A stretch of 64,000 bases of DNA from Betaproteobacteria bacterium (GTDB taxonomy: Bacteria > Pseudomonadota > Gammaproteobacteria > Burkholderiales > Ga0077523), in contig JADJPK010000031.1 of the NCBI GenBank assembly GCA_016713305.1, positions 434,001 through 498,000 on the forward strand, given 5' to 3'. The notes under the pieces are model-generated. The model was not told where the DNA came from. It did no database searches and saw only the letters and a list, made by a program, of their open reading frames with translations. Every line of letters starts with the position of its first letter. Within the stretch, counting starts at the first letter, position 1. Made by a program: the position numbers and the translations under genes. Below are positions 45,175 to 54,965 of the stretch, one piece after another.

Positions 45175-46472
45175 TCGATCAACCCCGCGGCAACGGTGTT
45201 GTTGGTGGCCTCGTCGATCACGATGAAGCTCCCGGCCGCACGATTGCGGGCATAGGGTTCGAACACCAGAGGCTGCGCCGTCTTCACGGTGACGCTGCCG
45301 ATGTCGTTCATCGCGAGCGTCTCGGCGGGCTCGTTGGAAAGCGTGTTCACGTCCACTCGGTACCTGGGCTCGCCGATGAGGGCCTTTACCACGCGGGTAC
45401 CGTGCTTGATCAGATACCGGCGGTTCCGGCCCAGCGGCTCGGTGTCGAACCATGCCAGCGTCGCATCGAACTCGCGCCCGACGCGTGGCGCGTGGCCGGC
45501 ATGCACCAGCACGTCGCCCCGCGACACGTCGATCTGGTCGTCCAGCACCAGCGTCACGGACTGCCCCGCGATGGCGTCGGCCAAGATCACGTCGAAGGAC
45601 CGGATGGCCTTGAGGCGGCTCTTGCGTCCGCCTGGCAATACGGTGACGGCATCGCCTTCGCGTACGTGGCCGGACTCGATGCGTCCGCTGTAGCCTCTTG
45701 CGCCTTCCACGCCGCTGTCTCCCGGACGCGCGACCCACTGGACCGGGAAGAAGAATTCACGCTGGGCACCGGAGCCTCCCGCATCGGCCTGCTCCAGGAC
45801 CTCCAGCAGCGTGGGTCCGGTGTACCAGCCGAGCTGGTCGCCGCGTTCCACCACCATGTCGCCGACCAGGGCGGACAAGGGAATGGGATCGATGCGGTGG
45901 AAGCCAAGTCCCTGCGCGAACTCCTGGAACCGCGCCGAAATGTCGCGGAAGACGGCTTCGTCATAGCCGACGAGATCCATCTTGTTGACGGCAAGCACCA
46001 CGTGCGGAATCCGCAACAGTCCGGCGATGAAGGCGTGGCGCCGCGACTGCGTGAGGAGGCCCTTGCGCGCGTCGACCAGCACGATGGCGAGATCGGCCGT
46101 CGAGGCGCCCGTGACCATGTTGCGGGTGTACTGCTCGTGACCGGGCGTGTCGGCGATGATGAACTTGCGGGTGGGGGTGGCGAAGTACCGGTAGGCCACG
46201 TCGATGGTGATGCCCTGCTCGCGCTCGGCCAGCAGGCCGTCCGTGAGCAGGGACAGATCGACCTCTTCCTGGCCTCGCCCGCGACTGGTGCGTTCGAGCA
46301 CGGCGAGCTGATCCTCGAAGATCGCCTTGGTGTCGTAGAGCAGGCGCCCGATGAGGGTGCTCTTGCCGTCGTCGACGCTGCCGGCCGTGCTGAAGCGCAG
46401 CACGCCGGTGTCGATGGGAGAGAAGCGTTCGATCGCGGACATGGTGGTGTTCTCGGGGATTCGGGTGCTCAC
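45171..46472 (-). CDS. cysN: sulfate adenylyltransferase subunit 1 (GTPase)
   Basis: This encodes 433 residues from GTG 46472; ATG 46442 is an alternative. GTPase motifs are GSVDDGKSTLIGRLLYD, IADTPGHEQYTRNMV and VNKMD. It has no APS-kinase extension (CysC). With CysD it makes adenylyl sulfate from sulfate and ATP, driven by GTP hydrolysis. It begins four bases after cysD ends. Confidence 0.92.
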   Translation of the reverse strand: MSTRIPENTTMSAIERFSPIDTGVLRFSTAGSVDDGKSTLIGRLLYDTKAIFEDQLAVLERTSRGRGQEEVDLSLLTDGLLAEREQGITIDVAYRYFATPTRKFIIADTPGHEQYTRNMVTGASTADLAIVLVDARKGLLTQSRRHAFIAGLLRIPHVVLAVNKMDLVGYDEAVFRDISARFQEFAQGLGFHRIDPIPLSALVGDMVVERGDQLGWYTGPTLLEVLEQADAGGSGAQREFFFPVQWVARPGDSGVEGARGYSGRIESGHVREGDAVTVLPGGRKSRLKAIRSFDVILADAIAGQSVTLVLDDQIDVSRGDVLVHAGHAPRVGREFDATLAWFDTEPLGRNRRYLIKHGTRVVKALIGEPRYRVDVNTLSNEPAETLAMNDIGSVTVKTAQPLVFEPYARNRAAGSFIVIDEATNNTVAAGLIE

Positions 46473-46476
46473 GCGC

Positions 46477-47400
46477 TCAGAAATAGCCTTCTTTCTTGCG
46501 CAGTTCCATGGAGGCCTCGGACGTCTGGTCGTCCATGCGCGTGGCGCCCCGCTCGGTGATGCGTGTGACGGCGGTTTCGGCGATGATCTCGGCAGGTGTG
46601 GAAGCCGTGGACTCCACCGGGCAGGTGCAGGTCATGTCGCCGACCGTGCGGAAACGCACGGTGATCTCCTCGACGGTTTCGCCGGCCCTGGGCTGAACCA
46701 GTTCAGACACGGGCAGGAGCCCGCCGGGGCGGCGAACCACGGGCCGGCGATGGGCGAAGTAGATGTCGGGGACGGCGAGCCCTTCGCGCTCGATGTACTG
46801 CCACACGTCGAGCTCGGTCCAGTTGCTGATGGGAAAGACGCGCATATGCTCGCCGGAATGCACACGAGTGTTGTAGAGGCTCCACAACTCGGGGCGCTGA
46901 TGCTTCGGATCCCACTGGCCGAATTCGTCGCGGAAGGAAAAGACGCGCTCCTTCGCCCGCGCCTTTTCCTCGTCGCGGCGGGCGCCTCCTATGCAGGCAT
47001 CGCACCCGTGCTCGGCGATCGTGTCGAGGAGCGTGACCGACTGGTGCGGATTGCGGCTCTCGTCCGGATGGCGCAGGCGCACGCGGCCCTTGCGGATCGA
47101 TTCCTCGACACTGCCCACGATGAGCCGCTCGCCAAGCTCGCTCGCGCGGCGATCGCGAAAGGCGATCACTTCGGGAAAATTGTGGCCGGTGTCGATGTGC
47201 AGCAGCGGAAAGGGAAACCGCCCGGGCCGGAACGCCTTCTCCGCCAGCCGGAGCAGGCAGATGGAGTCCTTGCCGCCGGAAAACAGGAGGGCCGGATGAC
47301 GGCACTCCGCTGCGACTTCGCGCAGGATATGAATGGCCTCCGACTCGAGCCAGTCGAGGTGCCCGAGGCGACGGGACGTGATGTCCGCAGCAGTGCTCAC
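46477..47400 (-). CDS. cysD: sulfate adenylyltransferase subunit 2
   Basis: This encodes 307 residues with LLFSGGKDSICLLRLAEKAF (PP-loop), LHIDTGHNFPE, RVHSGEHMRVFPISNWTELDVW and FAHRRPVVRR. It forms ATP sulfurylase with CysN. The GTG start overlaps the stop of cysH (GTGA), showing coupling. Confidence 0.92.
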   Translation of the reverse strand: MSTAADITSRRLGHLDWLESEAIHILREVAAECRHPALLFSGGKDSICLLRLAEKAFRPGRFPFPLLHIDTGHNFPEVIAFRDRRASELGERLIVGSVEESIRKGRVRLRHPDESRNPHQSVTLLDTIAEHGCDACIGGARRDEEKARAKERVFSFRDEFGQWDPKHQRPELWSLYNTRVHSGEHMRVFPISNWTELDVWQYIEREGLAVPDIYFAHRRPVVRRPGGLLPVSELVQPRAGETVEEITVRFRTVGDMTCTCPVESTASTPAEIIAETAVTRITERGATRMDDQTSEASMELRKKEGYF

Positions 47401-48149
47401 GCGCGTGTGCTCCCTGTCATGGTGCCGGCCCCGTCCATGACGGAGGCCACGTGCAATCCGCATTCTCGGCTGTCCGAGGATTCCCACCACCAGCGTCCGG
47501 CACGGATGTCCTCACCAGGACGGATCGCACGGGTGCAGGGCTCGCAGCCGATGGAAGGATAGCCCTTGTCGTGGAGGGGATTGTAGGGAACGTCGCGGTC
47601 CCGGAGGTATTGCCAGACGTCGGCCTCTTCCCAATCCGCGAGAGGGTTGAACTTGAAGATGCCATGCTGTTCGTCGAAAACGCGTTCCGGCAGGTCGTTG
47701 CGGGTCGCCGACTGCGAGCGACGCAGCCCGGTGATCCAGGCATCCGCAGAGGCGAGCGCCCGGCGGAGCGGTTCCACCTTGCGGATGTGGCAGCAGCGTT
47801 TGCGCAGTTCGATGCTTTCGTAGAATGCGTTGGCGCCGTGAGACGCCACGTACCCCGACACTGCCTCGGCATCCGGCCGCACGATCTCCACCGCGCAGCC
47901 GTAACGATCGGCGATCCGGTTCACCAACCCCAGCGTTTCGGCGTGAAGACGGCCGGTATCGAGGGTGAAGATGCGCACGGGGTGCGCCCCCGTGAGAATG
48001 GCGTCGGCCAGCACCATGTCCTCGGCCCCCAGGCTGCTGGCGAAGGCCACCCTGGGAAACTCGCCGGCGATCCGGGCAAGACGTTCGTGCAGGGATCGAT
48101 GCAGTCCATTCGCAGATTCGACCGCACGCCCGGGCGCTGGCGTGCTCAT
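47397..48149 (-). CDS. cysH: adenylyl-sulfate (APS) reductase, CysH family
   Basis: This encodes 250 residues. ASSLGAEDMVLADAI, TLDTGRLHAETL, and ITGLRRSQSATR are family blocks. Two cysteine pairs, KRCCHIRK and CEPCTR, with ECGLH at the end, hold a 4Fe-4S cluster. That is the APS-using type rather than the PAPS-using E. coli form, which fits the absence of cysC. It reduces APS to sulfite. The gene overlaps both neighbours by four bases. Confidence 0.9.
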   Translation of the reverse strand: MSTPAPGRAVESANGLHRSLHERLARIAGEFPRVAFASSLGAEDMVLADAILTGAHPVRIFTLDTGRLHAETLGLVNRIADRYGCAVEIVRPDAEAVSGYVASHGANAFYESIELRKRCCHIRKVEPLRRALASADAWITGLRRSQSATRNDLPERVFDEQHGIFKFNPLADWEEADVWQYLRDRDVPYNPLHDKGYPSIGCEPCTRAIRPGEDIRAGRWWWESSDSRECGLHVASVMDGAGTMTGSTRA

Positions 48150-48694
48150 GCGGCCACCTGCCCTTCCCCGCGGGTCAGATCCGCCTGAGGACGCGCTGCC
48201 CGGCGAAACGCCGGGAGCGGTTCATCCCAGGACCCCTGGTAGGCATCGCTGAACGCGGCGAGAGCCTTCAGCGCGTGCTCGGCCTTGCGGTCGGGCCGGA
48301 GGGCGAACGAATCGAATCCGACCCTGGCCATGTAGAAGACCTGGTCGGGCAACACATCGCCGATGGCCCGCAGTTCGCCGCGGTACCCGTAGCGGGTGCG
48401 CAGGAGATACGCCGTGGAGTAACCCCGGCCGTCGGTGAACCTGGGAAAATCGATGGCGACGAGCGCCACGCTGCCTATGAACGGGAGCAGAAGCTCCGGT
48501 TCGTCCGCAGGTGCCAGCCACACGCCCACGCCGCTCCGGGCGGACAGTTCGTCCTGCCGGGCGATCCAGAGCGCCAGCGGTACCACGATCGGGCCGTCCG
48601 GAAGGGACACGTCGGAAAGCACGGCGCCGGCCTCGGGACGAACGACGGTCCAGTCGTCCTGTACCACCTCTCTTCCGCGAATGACTTCAGGCAT
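48146..48694 (-). CDS. DUF934 family protein of the sulfite reductase operon
   Basis: This encodes 182 residues from ATG 48694, which overlaps the end of cysI by eight bases. Blocks such as PLALWIARQDEL, IDFPRFTDGRGYSTAYLLR and GDVLPDQVFYMARVGFDSF are conserved in this family. It is nearly always next to cysI/cysH in betaproteobacteria and pseudomonads, and is thought to assist sulfite reductase, perhaps in electron delivery. No cofactor motif is visible. Confidence 0.85.
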   Translation of the reverse strand: MPEVIRGREVVQDDWTVVRPEAGAVLSDVSLPDGPIVVPLALWIARQDELSARSGVGVWLAPADEPELLLPFIGSVALVAIDFPRFTDGRGYSTAYLLRTRYGYRGELRAIGDVLPDQVFYMARVGFDSFALRPDRKAEHALKALAAFSDAYQGSWDEPLPAFRRAARPQADLTRGEGQVAA

Positions 48695-50402
48695 GGGCGA
48701 TCTCCCGGGAAGCAGCGCCGGACGATGACGGCGATGGCACATCGTAGACGGCCGACTTGAATGGCGCGATGCCCAGCCGGGCCACCGTGTCGACGAACCG
48801 CTCGCCGTCGTGTCTCACTGCAACATAGGTCTCGATGAGTCGTGCGATCACGGCGGGCACGTCCGGCGCATGGAACGACGGGCCAATGACCTTGCCGATG
48901 GCACTCCGGCCCCCGCCGGCGGCAGATCCGTCGGCTCCGCCGATGGAGATCTGATACCACTCGTCACCGTCCTTGTCGACACCGAGAATTCCGATGTGGC
49001 CGGCATGATGGTGTCCGCACGAATTCATGCATCCCGATATGTTCAGGTTCAGCTCGCCGATATCGTGCAGATAGTCGAGGTCGTCGAAACGATCCTGGAT
49101 CGCGTTGGCGATGGGAATGGACTTGGCGTTGGCAAGGGAACAGAAGTCTCCGCCGGGGCAGGCGATGATGTCGGTCAGCAGGCCCGCATTGGGCGTCGCC
49201 AGTCCGGCCTCCTTGGCCTCGGTCCAAAGGCGGAACAGATCGGTCAGCCGCACATCCGGAAGGATGAGATTCTGTTCGTGCGACACGCGGATCTCGCCGA
49301 AGCCGAAACGTTCCGACCAACCGGCCACCAGTTCCATCTGCTCGGCCGTGACATCCCCGGGTGCAATGCCGTTTGGCTTGAGGGATAGCACGACGGCGCG
49401 GTACCCCGGCACACGATGAGGTTTCACCGAACGACCCGCCCAGCGGGCGAACGCCGGGTTCGAAGCAAGCGTGGCAGACGTGTACTCGTCCTCGTCTGCA
49501 AGCGGGGCATACTCGGGCGCCGTGAAGTGCGCCTTCACGCGCTCCAGTTCCTCCCCGGTCAGGGTTCCCGGGCCACCTTCGAGATGCGCCCACTCCGCCT
49601 CCACCTGTCGCGCGAATTCCTCGGAGCCCAGCGCCTTCACCAGGATCTTGATCCGCGCCTTGTACATGTTGTCGCGGCGACCGTGCCGGTTGTAGACGCG
49701 GAGGATCGCCTCGACGTACGTTGCCATGTGCTGCCACGGAAGGAAATCGCGAATGACCGCGCCGAGGATCGGCGTGCGCCCCATGCCCCCGCCTGCGAGC
49801 ACCCGCAGACCGATGCTGCCGTCCGCCGCCCGGACCACATGCAATCCGATGTCGTGGAACGCCACGGCGGCGCGATCCTCCTCCGAACCGCTGATGGCGA
49901 TCTTGAACTTGCGCGGAAGAAAGGCGAACTCGGGATGGAAGGTCGACCACTGCCGCAGGATCTCGCAGTAGGGACGCGGATCGACGATCTCGTCGGGCGC
50001 GATGCCGGCGTATTCATCCGAGGTGATGTTCCGCACGCAGTTGCCGCTGGTCTGGATGGCGTGCATTTCCACCGCTGCAAGATCGGCGAGGATGTCGGCG
50101 GAGTCCTCCAGCCGGGGCCAGTTGTACTGGATGTTCTGACGGGTGGTCAGGTGCCCGTAGCCCCGGTCGTACTTCCGCGCGATGCCGGCAAGCGCCCTGA
50201 GTTGGCCCGCGGAGAGCAGGCCATAGGGAATCGCGACGCGCAGCATGGGCGCGTGTTTCTGGACGTAGAGGCCGTTCTGGAGGCGCAGAGGCCGGAACTC
50301 GTCCTCGGACAGTTCCCCCGCGAGGTGCCGCGCGAGTTGATCGCGGTACTGGGCGACACGCTCCTGCACCAGGGTGCGGTCGATGTGGTCATACACGTAC
50401 AT
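48687..50402 (-). CDS. cysI: sulfite reductase, sirohaem / 4Fe-4S subunit
   Basis: This encodes 571 residues. TSGNCVRNIT near residue 120 and the cluster motifs CPGGDFCSLANAKS (about residue 422) and SGCMNSCGHHHAG (about residue 465) mark the sirohaem-4Fe-4S protein. Sulfite is reduced by six electrons to sulfide. There is no cysJ flavoprotein in the window, so the electron donor is unclear (ferredoxin, or a partner elsewhere). It is the first gene of the operon. Confidence 0.9.
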   Translation of the reverse strand: MYVYDHIDRTLVQERVAQYRDQLARHLAGELSEDEFRPLRLQNGLYVQKHAPMLRVAIPYGLLSAGQLRALAGIARKYDRGYGHLTTRQNIQYNWPRLEDSADILADLAAVEMHAIQTSGNCVRNITSDEYAGIAPDEIVDPRPYCEILRQWSTFHPEFAFLPRKFKIAISGSEEDRAAVAFHDIGLHVVRAADGSIGLRVLAGGGMGRTPILGAVIRDFLPWQHMATYVEAILRVYNRHGRRDNMYKARIKILVKALGSEEFARQVEAEWAHLEGGPGTLTGEELERVKAHFTAPEYAPLADEDEYTSATLASNPAFARWAGRSVKPHRVPGYRAVVLSLKPNGIAPGDVTAEQMELVAGWSERFGFGEIRVSHEQNLILPDVRLTDLFRLWTEAKEAGLATPNAGLLTDIIACPGGDFCSLANAKSIPIANAIQDRFDDLDYLHDIGELNLNISGCMNSCGHHHAGHIGILGVDKDGDEWYQISIGGADGSAAGGGRSAIGKVIGPSFHAPDVPAVIARLIETYVAVRHDGERFVDTVARLGIAPFKSAVYDVPSPSSSGAASREIAHA

Positions 50403-50579
50403 CGTCGTGCTCGTTCCTCGGGACAGATCGCGCGCGGGCGACCGGATTTGTGCAATGGCAGACGCCGCAGGAGAAATAACCCGGCGAAGCGTGGGCGGGA
50501 TTTCAGTCGTGGTCCGCGGTACTGAATCGCGGAAGGACGGCGAGCGCTGCTGTTCGAGGACTGGATACTAGGAGGGAGG

Positions 50580-50608
50580 GAATATATTCTCTACGACTTT
50601 TTCGTAGA
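50580..50608. promoter_or_regulatory. A+T-rich palindromes upstream of the cys operon
   Basis: GAATATATTC (50580-50589) is a perfect palindrome. It is followed by TCTACGA, a 5-base loop CTTTT, and TCGTAGA (7-bp stem, 50590-50608). It lies in the 238-base gap between the 3' end of murJ and the 5' end of cysI, so it may be the operator or promoter of cysI (TATATT as -10 on the minus strand) or end the murJ transcript. No T-run follows. Confidence 0.45.
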
Positions 50609-50640
50609 TAGTTTATCGATGCCAGGCATAAGCGGCTCGG

Positions 50641-52175
50641 TCACGCGGCGCGCTTCTGGAAGTCCGAGGGACGCACGCCCAGAGCGAACAGCGTGGCGAA
50701 ATAGGCGATCGCACCGGCCACGACGACGACCGTCAGCCGGATAGACCGCGCGACCACACTGCCCTCCAGCCAGTACTGGTCGGGGCCGGCGGCGAACCAG
50801 ATCACGCATCCCATCACGGCCATGGCGACTGCCAGCCTGCCGAAGAAGCGCAACCAGCCGGTCTGCGGAGCGTAGATGCCCTTGTCGCGCAGTTTCCGGT
50901 ACAGCAGACCGGCATTGAGACAGGCGCCCAGGCCGATGGCGAGCGCGAGTCCCGCATGGCCCAACGTCCAGACGAAGGCGAGATTCAGGACCTGCGTGAC
51001 TGCCAGCGTCACGACGCCAATCTTCACAGGGGTCCGGATGTCCTGGCGAGCATAGAAACCCGGGGCGAGCACCTTGACCAGGATGAGCCCGATAAGTCCC
51101 AGGCTGTAGGCCGCGAGCGCCCTGCGGGTCATCTCCACGTCGTGCGCAGCGAAAGCGCCATGCTTGAACAATGTCGCCACGAGCGGCAGCGAGAGCAAGG
51201 CCATGGCAAGAGCCGCGGGGGCCGCCAGCAGCAGCGTGAGCCGCAGCCCCCAGTCGAGCAGTCTGGAGTATTCGGCCACCGACCCCGATGCGTGGCTGCG
51301 GGAAGGCTCGGCAGCAGGATGGTGCCGAGGGCCACGCCGAGCACCCCGGTGGGAAATTCCATCAGCCGGTCGGCGTAGTACAGCCACGACACCGAGCCCG
51401 TCTGCAGGAACGAAGCGAAGATCCCATTGATGAGCAGCGATATCTGTCCGATCGACACCCCGAAGATCGCCGGCCCCATGAGCTTCAGGATGCGCCACAC
51501 ACCTTCGTCGTGCCAGTCGATCCGGGGCCGCGGCAGCATGCCGATGCGCTTGAGGAAGGGAAGCTGGAAGCCCAGCTGCAGAATCCCGCCGAAGAACACG
51601 GCCCAGGCAAGCGCCATGACCGGCGGGTCGAAATACGGGACGAGAAACAGGGAGACGACGATGAACGAGACGTTGAGCAGCGTCGGGGTGAACGCCGGAA
51701 CGGAAAAACGGCTCCACGTGTTGAGGATGGCCCCGGCGAAGGACGACAGCGATATGAACAGGATGTACGGAAACGTCACCCGCAGCAGGCTGGTCGTCAC
51801 CCGCATCTTGTCCGGATCGCTCGCGAAACCGGGGGCAGTGGCATAGACGATGAACGGCGCGGCGACGATGCCGATCACGGTGACGGCGAACAGCGCAAGG
51901 GCGAGCAGCGTGGCGACGTGATCGACGAGGTCCCGCGTCGCCGCGTCGCCGCGCCGACCCTTGTACTCGGCGAGCACGGGAACGAACGCCTGGGAGAATG
52001 CGCCTTCCGCGAAGATGCGGCGCAGCAGGTTGGGCAGCTTGAAGGCCACGAAGAACGCGTCGGTGGCGAGCCCCGCCCCGAAGGACCGCGCGATCACGGC
52101 ATCGCGGACGAAGCCCAGAATGCGGGACAGCAAGGTCATGCTGCTGACGGTGGCCAGCGCCTTGAGAAGATTCAC
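50641..52175 (-). CDS. murJ: lipid II flippase, one-base frameshift
   Basis: The N-terminal part (MNLLKALATVSSMTLLSRILGFVRD, AEGAFSQAFVPVLAEYK) and the C-terminal part (EYSRLLDWGLRLTLLLAAPAA, GFYARQDIRTPVKIG) of the MurJ MATE-like transporter lie in different frames. The break is near 51303, between LLPSL and SRSHASG. One more T in TT (AA on the plus strand) joins them and gives 511 residues, exactly the E. coli size. MurJ flips lipid II and is normally essential, so this is probably a sequence error. The GTG start at 52175 faces rpsT. Confidence 0.9.
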
Positions 52176-52228
52176 CGGAGTTTTCGTTCTTCGACAGGAA
52201 TGGGTCCTGGGTGGAGCGGCCGCCCACC

Positions 52229-52257
52229 TTGCGTGACCCGGGAAAGGCCGGTAGTAT
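52229..52257 (+). promoter_or_regulatory. promoter of rpsT
   Basis: TTGCGT (52229-52234), 17 bases, TAGTAT (52252-52257). The rpsT start codon is 40 bases beyond, with AAGGAT as the ribosome site at 52281. Confidence 0.55.
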
Positions 52258-52297
52258 CGCGCACTTTTCCTGAATTTCCCAAGGATCGGTAACCGTC

Positions 52298-52561
52298 ATG
52301 GCCAATACGGCACAAGCCCGCAAGCGCGCGCGCCAGACCGAGAAGCGCCGGCAGCACAATGCCAGCCTGCGTTCCGAAATGCGCTCCGCCATCAAGAACG
52401 TCCGCAAGGCAATCATCGCCGGCGACAAGACCGCTGCCCAGAACGTCTTCGTCAAGGCTCAGGCCGCGATCGACTCGATCACCCGCAAGGGCCTGTTCCA
52501 CCCGAACGCAGCATCCAGGTACAAGAGCCGACTGTCGAGCGCGGTCAAGGCGATGGCCTGA
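52298..52561 (+). CDS. rpsT: 30S ribosomal protein S20
   Basis: This encodes 87 residues: MANTAQARKRARQTEKRRQHN at the start and GLFHPNAASRYKSRL near the end, the standard S20 signatures. It binds 16S rRNA at the body of the small subunit. It is monocistronic, with its own promoter and a clear intrinsic terminator, and is divergent from murJ as in many betaproteobacteria. Confidence 0.97.
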   Translation: MANTAQARKRARQTEKRRQHNASLRSEMRSAIKNVRKAIIAGDKTAAQNVFVKAQAAIDSITRKGLFHPNAASRYKSRLSSAVKAMA

Positions 52562-52581
52562 CGCGACGCACAGTCCGCAGG

Positions 52582-52620
52582 ACGCCGCCGAGGAGGCAAT
52601 CCCGGCGGCGTTTTGTTTTT
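52582..52620 (+). terminator. intrinsic terminator of rpsT
   Basis: ACGCCGCCG and CGGCGGCGT form a perfect 9-bp stem over 12 bases, followed by TTTTGTTTTT. It starts 20 bases after the stop codon. Confidence 0.9.
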
Positions 52621-52756
52621 CCCGGAGCGCCGTCGCACCTGCCGGGTCGGCAACCTGATGGCGAGAAGGGCCGAAAGCGGCACAATGCTTCTTTCGTGAA
52701 TGAAACCCGAGGGCGGCAATGCAGCTGCCGGATGGCCATGTCGAGGTGTTGAAACG

Positions 52757-53950
52757 ATGCACCTGATGAACACCTATGCCCGTCTGCCGGTCGCCTTCGA
52801 GCGCGGCGAGGGAGCGTGGCTCTGGGACACGGAGGGGCGGCAGTACCTGGACGCCCTGAGCGGCATCGCGGTCTCGGGCCTTGGTCACGCGCATCCCCGA
52901 CTGGTGGCGGCCATCGCGGCCCAGGCTGCCCGCCTGATCCACTCCTCCAATCTGTACCGCATCCCCGAGCAGGAGCAGCTTGCTGCGACACTGTCCCGGC
53001 TGGCCGACATGGATCGGGTGTTCTTCTGCAACTCCGGCTGCGAGGCGAACGAAGCGGCCATCAAGCTGGCCCGCCTTCACGGCCACCAGCGGGGCATCGA
53101 TCAGCCGGCCATCGTCGTGATGGAGAAATCCTTTCACGGCCGGACCATCGCCACGCTCTCCGCAACGGGCAGCCGGAAGGTGCAGGCCGGCTTCGAACCG
53201 CTGCTGGGCGGATTCGTCCGGGTTCCCTACAACGACCGACACGTCATCGAACAGGTCGCCGCCCACAATCCCGGCATCGTGGCCGTCCTGGTGGAGCCGA
53301 TCCAGGGGGAAGGGGGTGTCAATGTTCCCGACGATGGATATCTCGCCTACCTGCGGCAACTCTGCAACGAGCGGGGCTGGCTCCTCATGCTCGATGAGGT
53401 GCAGAGCGGGATGGGCCGCACCGGCAGGTGGTTCGCTCACCAGTGGACGGGCATCCGGCCGGACGTGATGACCCTGGCCAAGGGTCTGGGCAACGGGCTG
53501 CCGATCGGTGCCTGCCTCGCCAGCGGTGCCGCAGCCGATGTGTTCTCGCCCGGCAAGCACGGCTCGACGTTCGGGGGCAACCCGCTGGTCTGTGTCGCCG
53601 CGGCAACGACGCTGCAGATCATCAAGGACGAAGACCTTCTGCTCAACGCAGCACTCATGGGCGAGCGGATTCGCACCGGGCTCGCCCAGTCGCTCACGGG
53701 ATTGGACCTGGTCAAGGACATCCGTGGCATGGGACTGATGATCGGCATCGAACTCGATCGCCCGTGCGGCGAACTGGTGCAACAGGGCCTCGCCGCCGGC
53801 GTGCTCCTCAACGTCACGGCGGATACCGTCGTGCGCCTTCTCCCCCCGCTCATCCTTCAGCCGGCGCAGGCCGATCTGCTCGTGCAGAAGACGGCGGAAC
53901 TGATCCGCGCACTTGCGCGCACTCCCGTGCCCAGCGCGGCAGCCGGCTGA
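52757..53950 (+). CDS. argD: acetylornithine / succinyldiaminopimelate aminotransferase
   Basis: This encodes 397 residues of a class III aminotransferase: LDALSGIAVSGLGHAHP, FFCNSGCEANEAAIKLAR, FHGRTIATLSATG, LDEVQSGMGRTGRWFAH, and LAKGLGNGLPIGA with the PLP lysine. It transfers an amino group to N-acetylglutamate semialdehyde in arginine synthesis. It is followed by argF after 32 bases. The ATG at 52757 gives the usual N-terminus. Confidence 0.9.
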   Translation: MHLMNTYARLPVAFERGEGAWLWDTEGRQYLDALSGIAVSGLGHAHPRLVAAIAAQAARLIHSSNLYRIPEQEQLAATLSRLADMDRVFFCNSGCEANEAAIKLARLHGHQRGIDQPAIVVMEKSFHGRTIATLSATGSRKVQAGFEPLLGGFVRVPYNDRHVIEQVAAHNPGIVAVLVEPIQGEGGVNVPDDGYLAYLRQLCNERGWLLMLDEVQSGMGRTGRWFAHQWTGIRPDVMTLAKGLGNGLPIGACLASGAAADVFSPGKHGSTFGGNPLVCVAAATTLQIIKDEDLLLNAALMGERIRTGLAQSLTGLDLVKDIRGMGLMIGIELDRPCGELVQQGLAAGVLLNVTADTVVRLLPPLILQPAQADLLVQKTAELIRALARTPVPSAAAG

Positions 53951-53982
53951 GACCGGACAAACGTTCGACGGGCATTCGAGCC

Positions 53983-54900
53983 ATGGCCACTCCAAGACAC
54001 TTTCTGCAGTTCCGGGATCTGGACCGCGACACCATCGACTACCTCTTCGACCGCACGAGGTGGATCAAGGAACGGTTCGCGCGATACGAGCGGTACTGGC
54101 CGCTGCAGGATCGCACGCTGGTGATGATCTTCGAGAAGCAGTCCACCCGGACCCGGCTTTCGTTCGAGGCAGGCATGCAGCAGTTGGGCGGTGCGGCCAT
54201 CTACCTGAACACGCGCGACACACAACTGGGCCGGGGCGAGCCCGTCGAGGACGCGGCCCAGGTGATTTCCCGCATGTGCGACGCCGTGATGATCCGGACC
54301 TTCGAGCAGGAGATCATCGAGCGCTTCGCGCGCAACTCGCGGGTGCCGGTGATCAACGGACTCACCAACGAGTACCATCCTTGCCAGATCCTCGCCGACA
54401 TCTACACCTACGTGGAGCACAGAGGATCCATCCGCGGCAGGACGGTTGCGTGGATCGGCGACTCCAACAACGTGTGCAACACGTGGCTTCAGGCGGCCGA
54501 GATCCTGGATTTCAACGTGCATGTCTCCACTCCACCCGGCTACGAAGTGGAGGCCGAGCGCGCGGGACTGTACGGCAACGACCACTACGAGCAGTTCACG
54601 GATCCCATGGAAGCCGCGCGCGGCGCGGATCTCGTGACCACCGACGTGTGGACCAGCATGGGTTTCGAGGCGGAAAACGAGGAACGCCGCCGGGCGTTCC
54701 AGGACTGGCAGGTGGATGCCGACATGATGCGCGCCGCCTCGCCCAGTGCCCTCTTCATGCACTGTCTGCCGGCTCACCGGGGCGAGGAAGTCACGGCCGA
54801 GGTGATCGACGGGCCGCAGAGCGTGGTGTGGGACGAGGCCGCCAACCGGATGCACACTCAGAAGGCCTTGCTGGAATTTCTCCTGCTGGGCAAGGTGTGA
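53983..54900 (+). CDS. argF: ornithine carbamoyltransferase
   Basis: This encodes 305 residues: FEKQSTRTRLSFEAGM (carbamoyl phosphate site), EYHPCQILAD, WIGDSNNVCNTW and MHCLPAHRGEEVT. It makes citrulline from ornithine and carbamoyl phosphate. Between argD and argG (with a MORN gene in between) it completes the path ornithine to argininosuccinate; argH is not in the window. Confidence 0.94.
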   Translation: MATPRHFLQFRDLDRDTIDYLFDRTRWIKERFARYERYWPLQDRTLVMIFEKQSTRTRLSFEAGMQQLGGAAIYLNTRDTQLGRGEPVEDAAQVISRMCDAVMIRTFEQEIIERFARNSRVPVINGLTNEYHPCQILADIYTYVEHRGSIRGRTVAWIGDSNNVCNTWLQAAEILDFNVHVSTPPGYEVEAERAGLYGNDHYEQFTDPMEAARGADLVTTDVWTSMGFEAENEERRRAFQDWQVDADMMRAASPSALFMHCLPAHRGEEVTAEVIDGPQSVVWDEAANRMHTQKALLEFLLLGKV

Positions 54901-54965
54901 GCCTGCCGGCCGGGATCCGTGCCCGGTGGCGGGGACTGGGCAAACTTCACGGATAGGAGCACACC

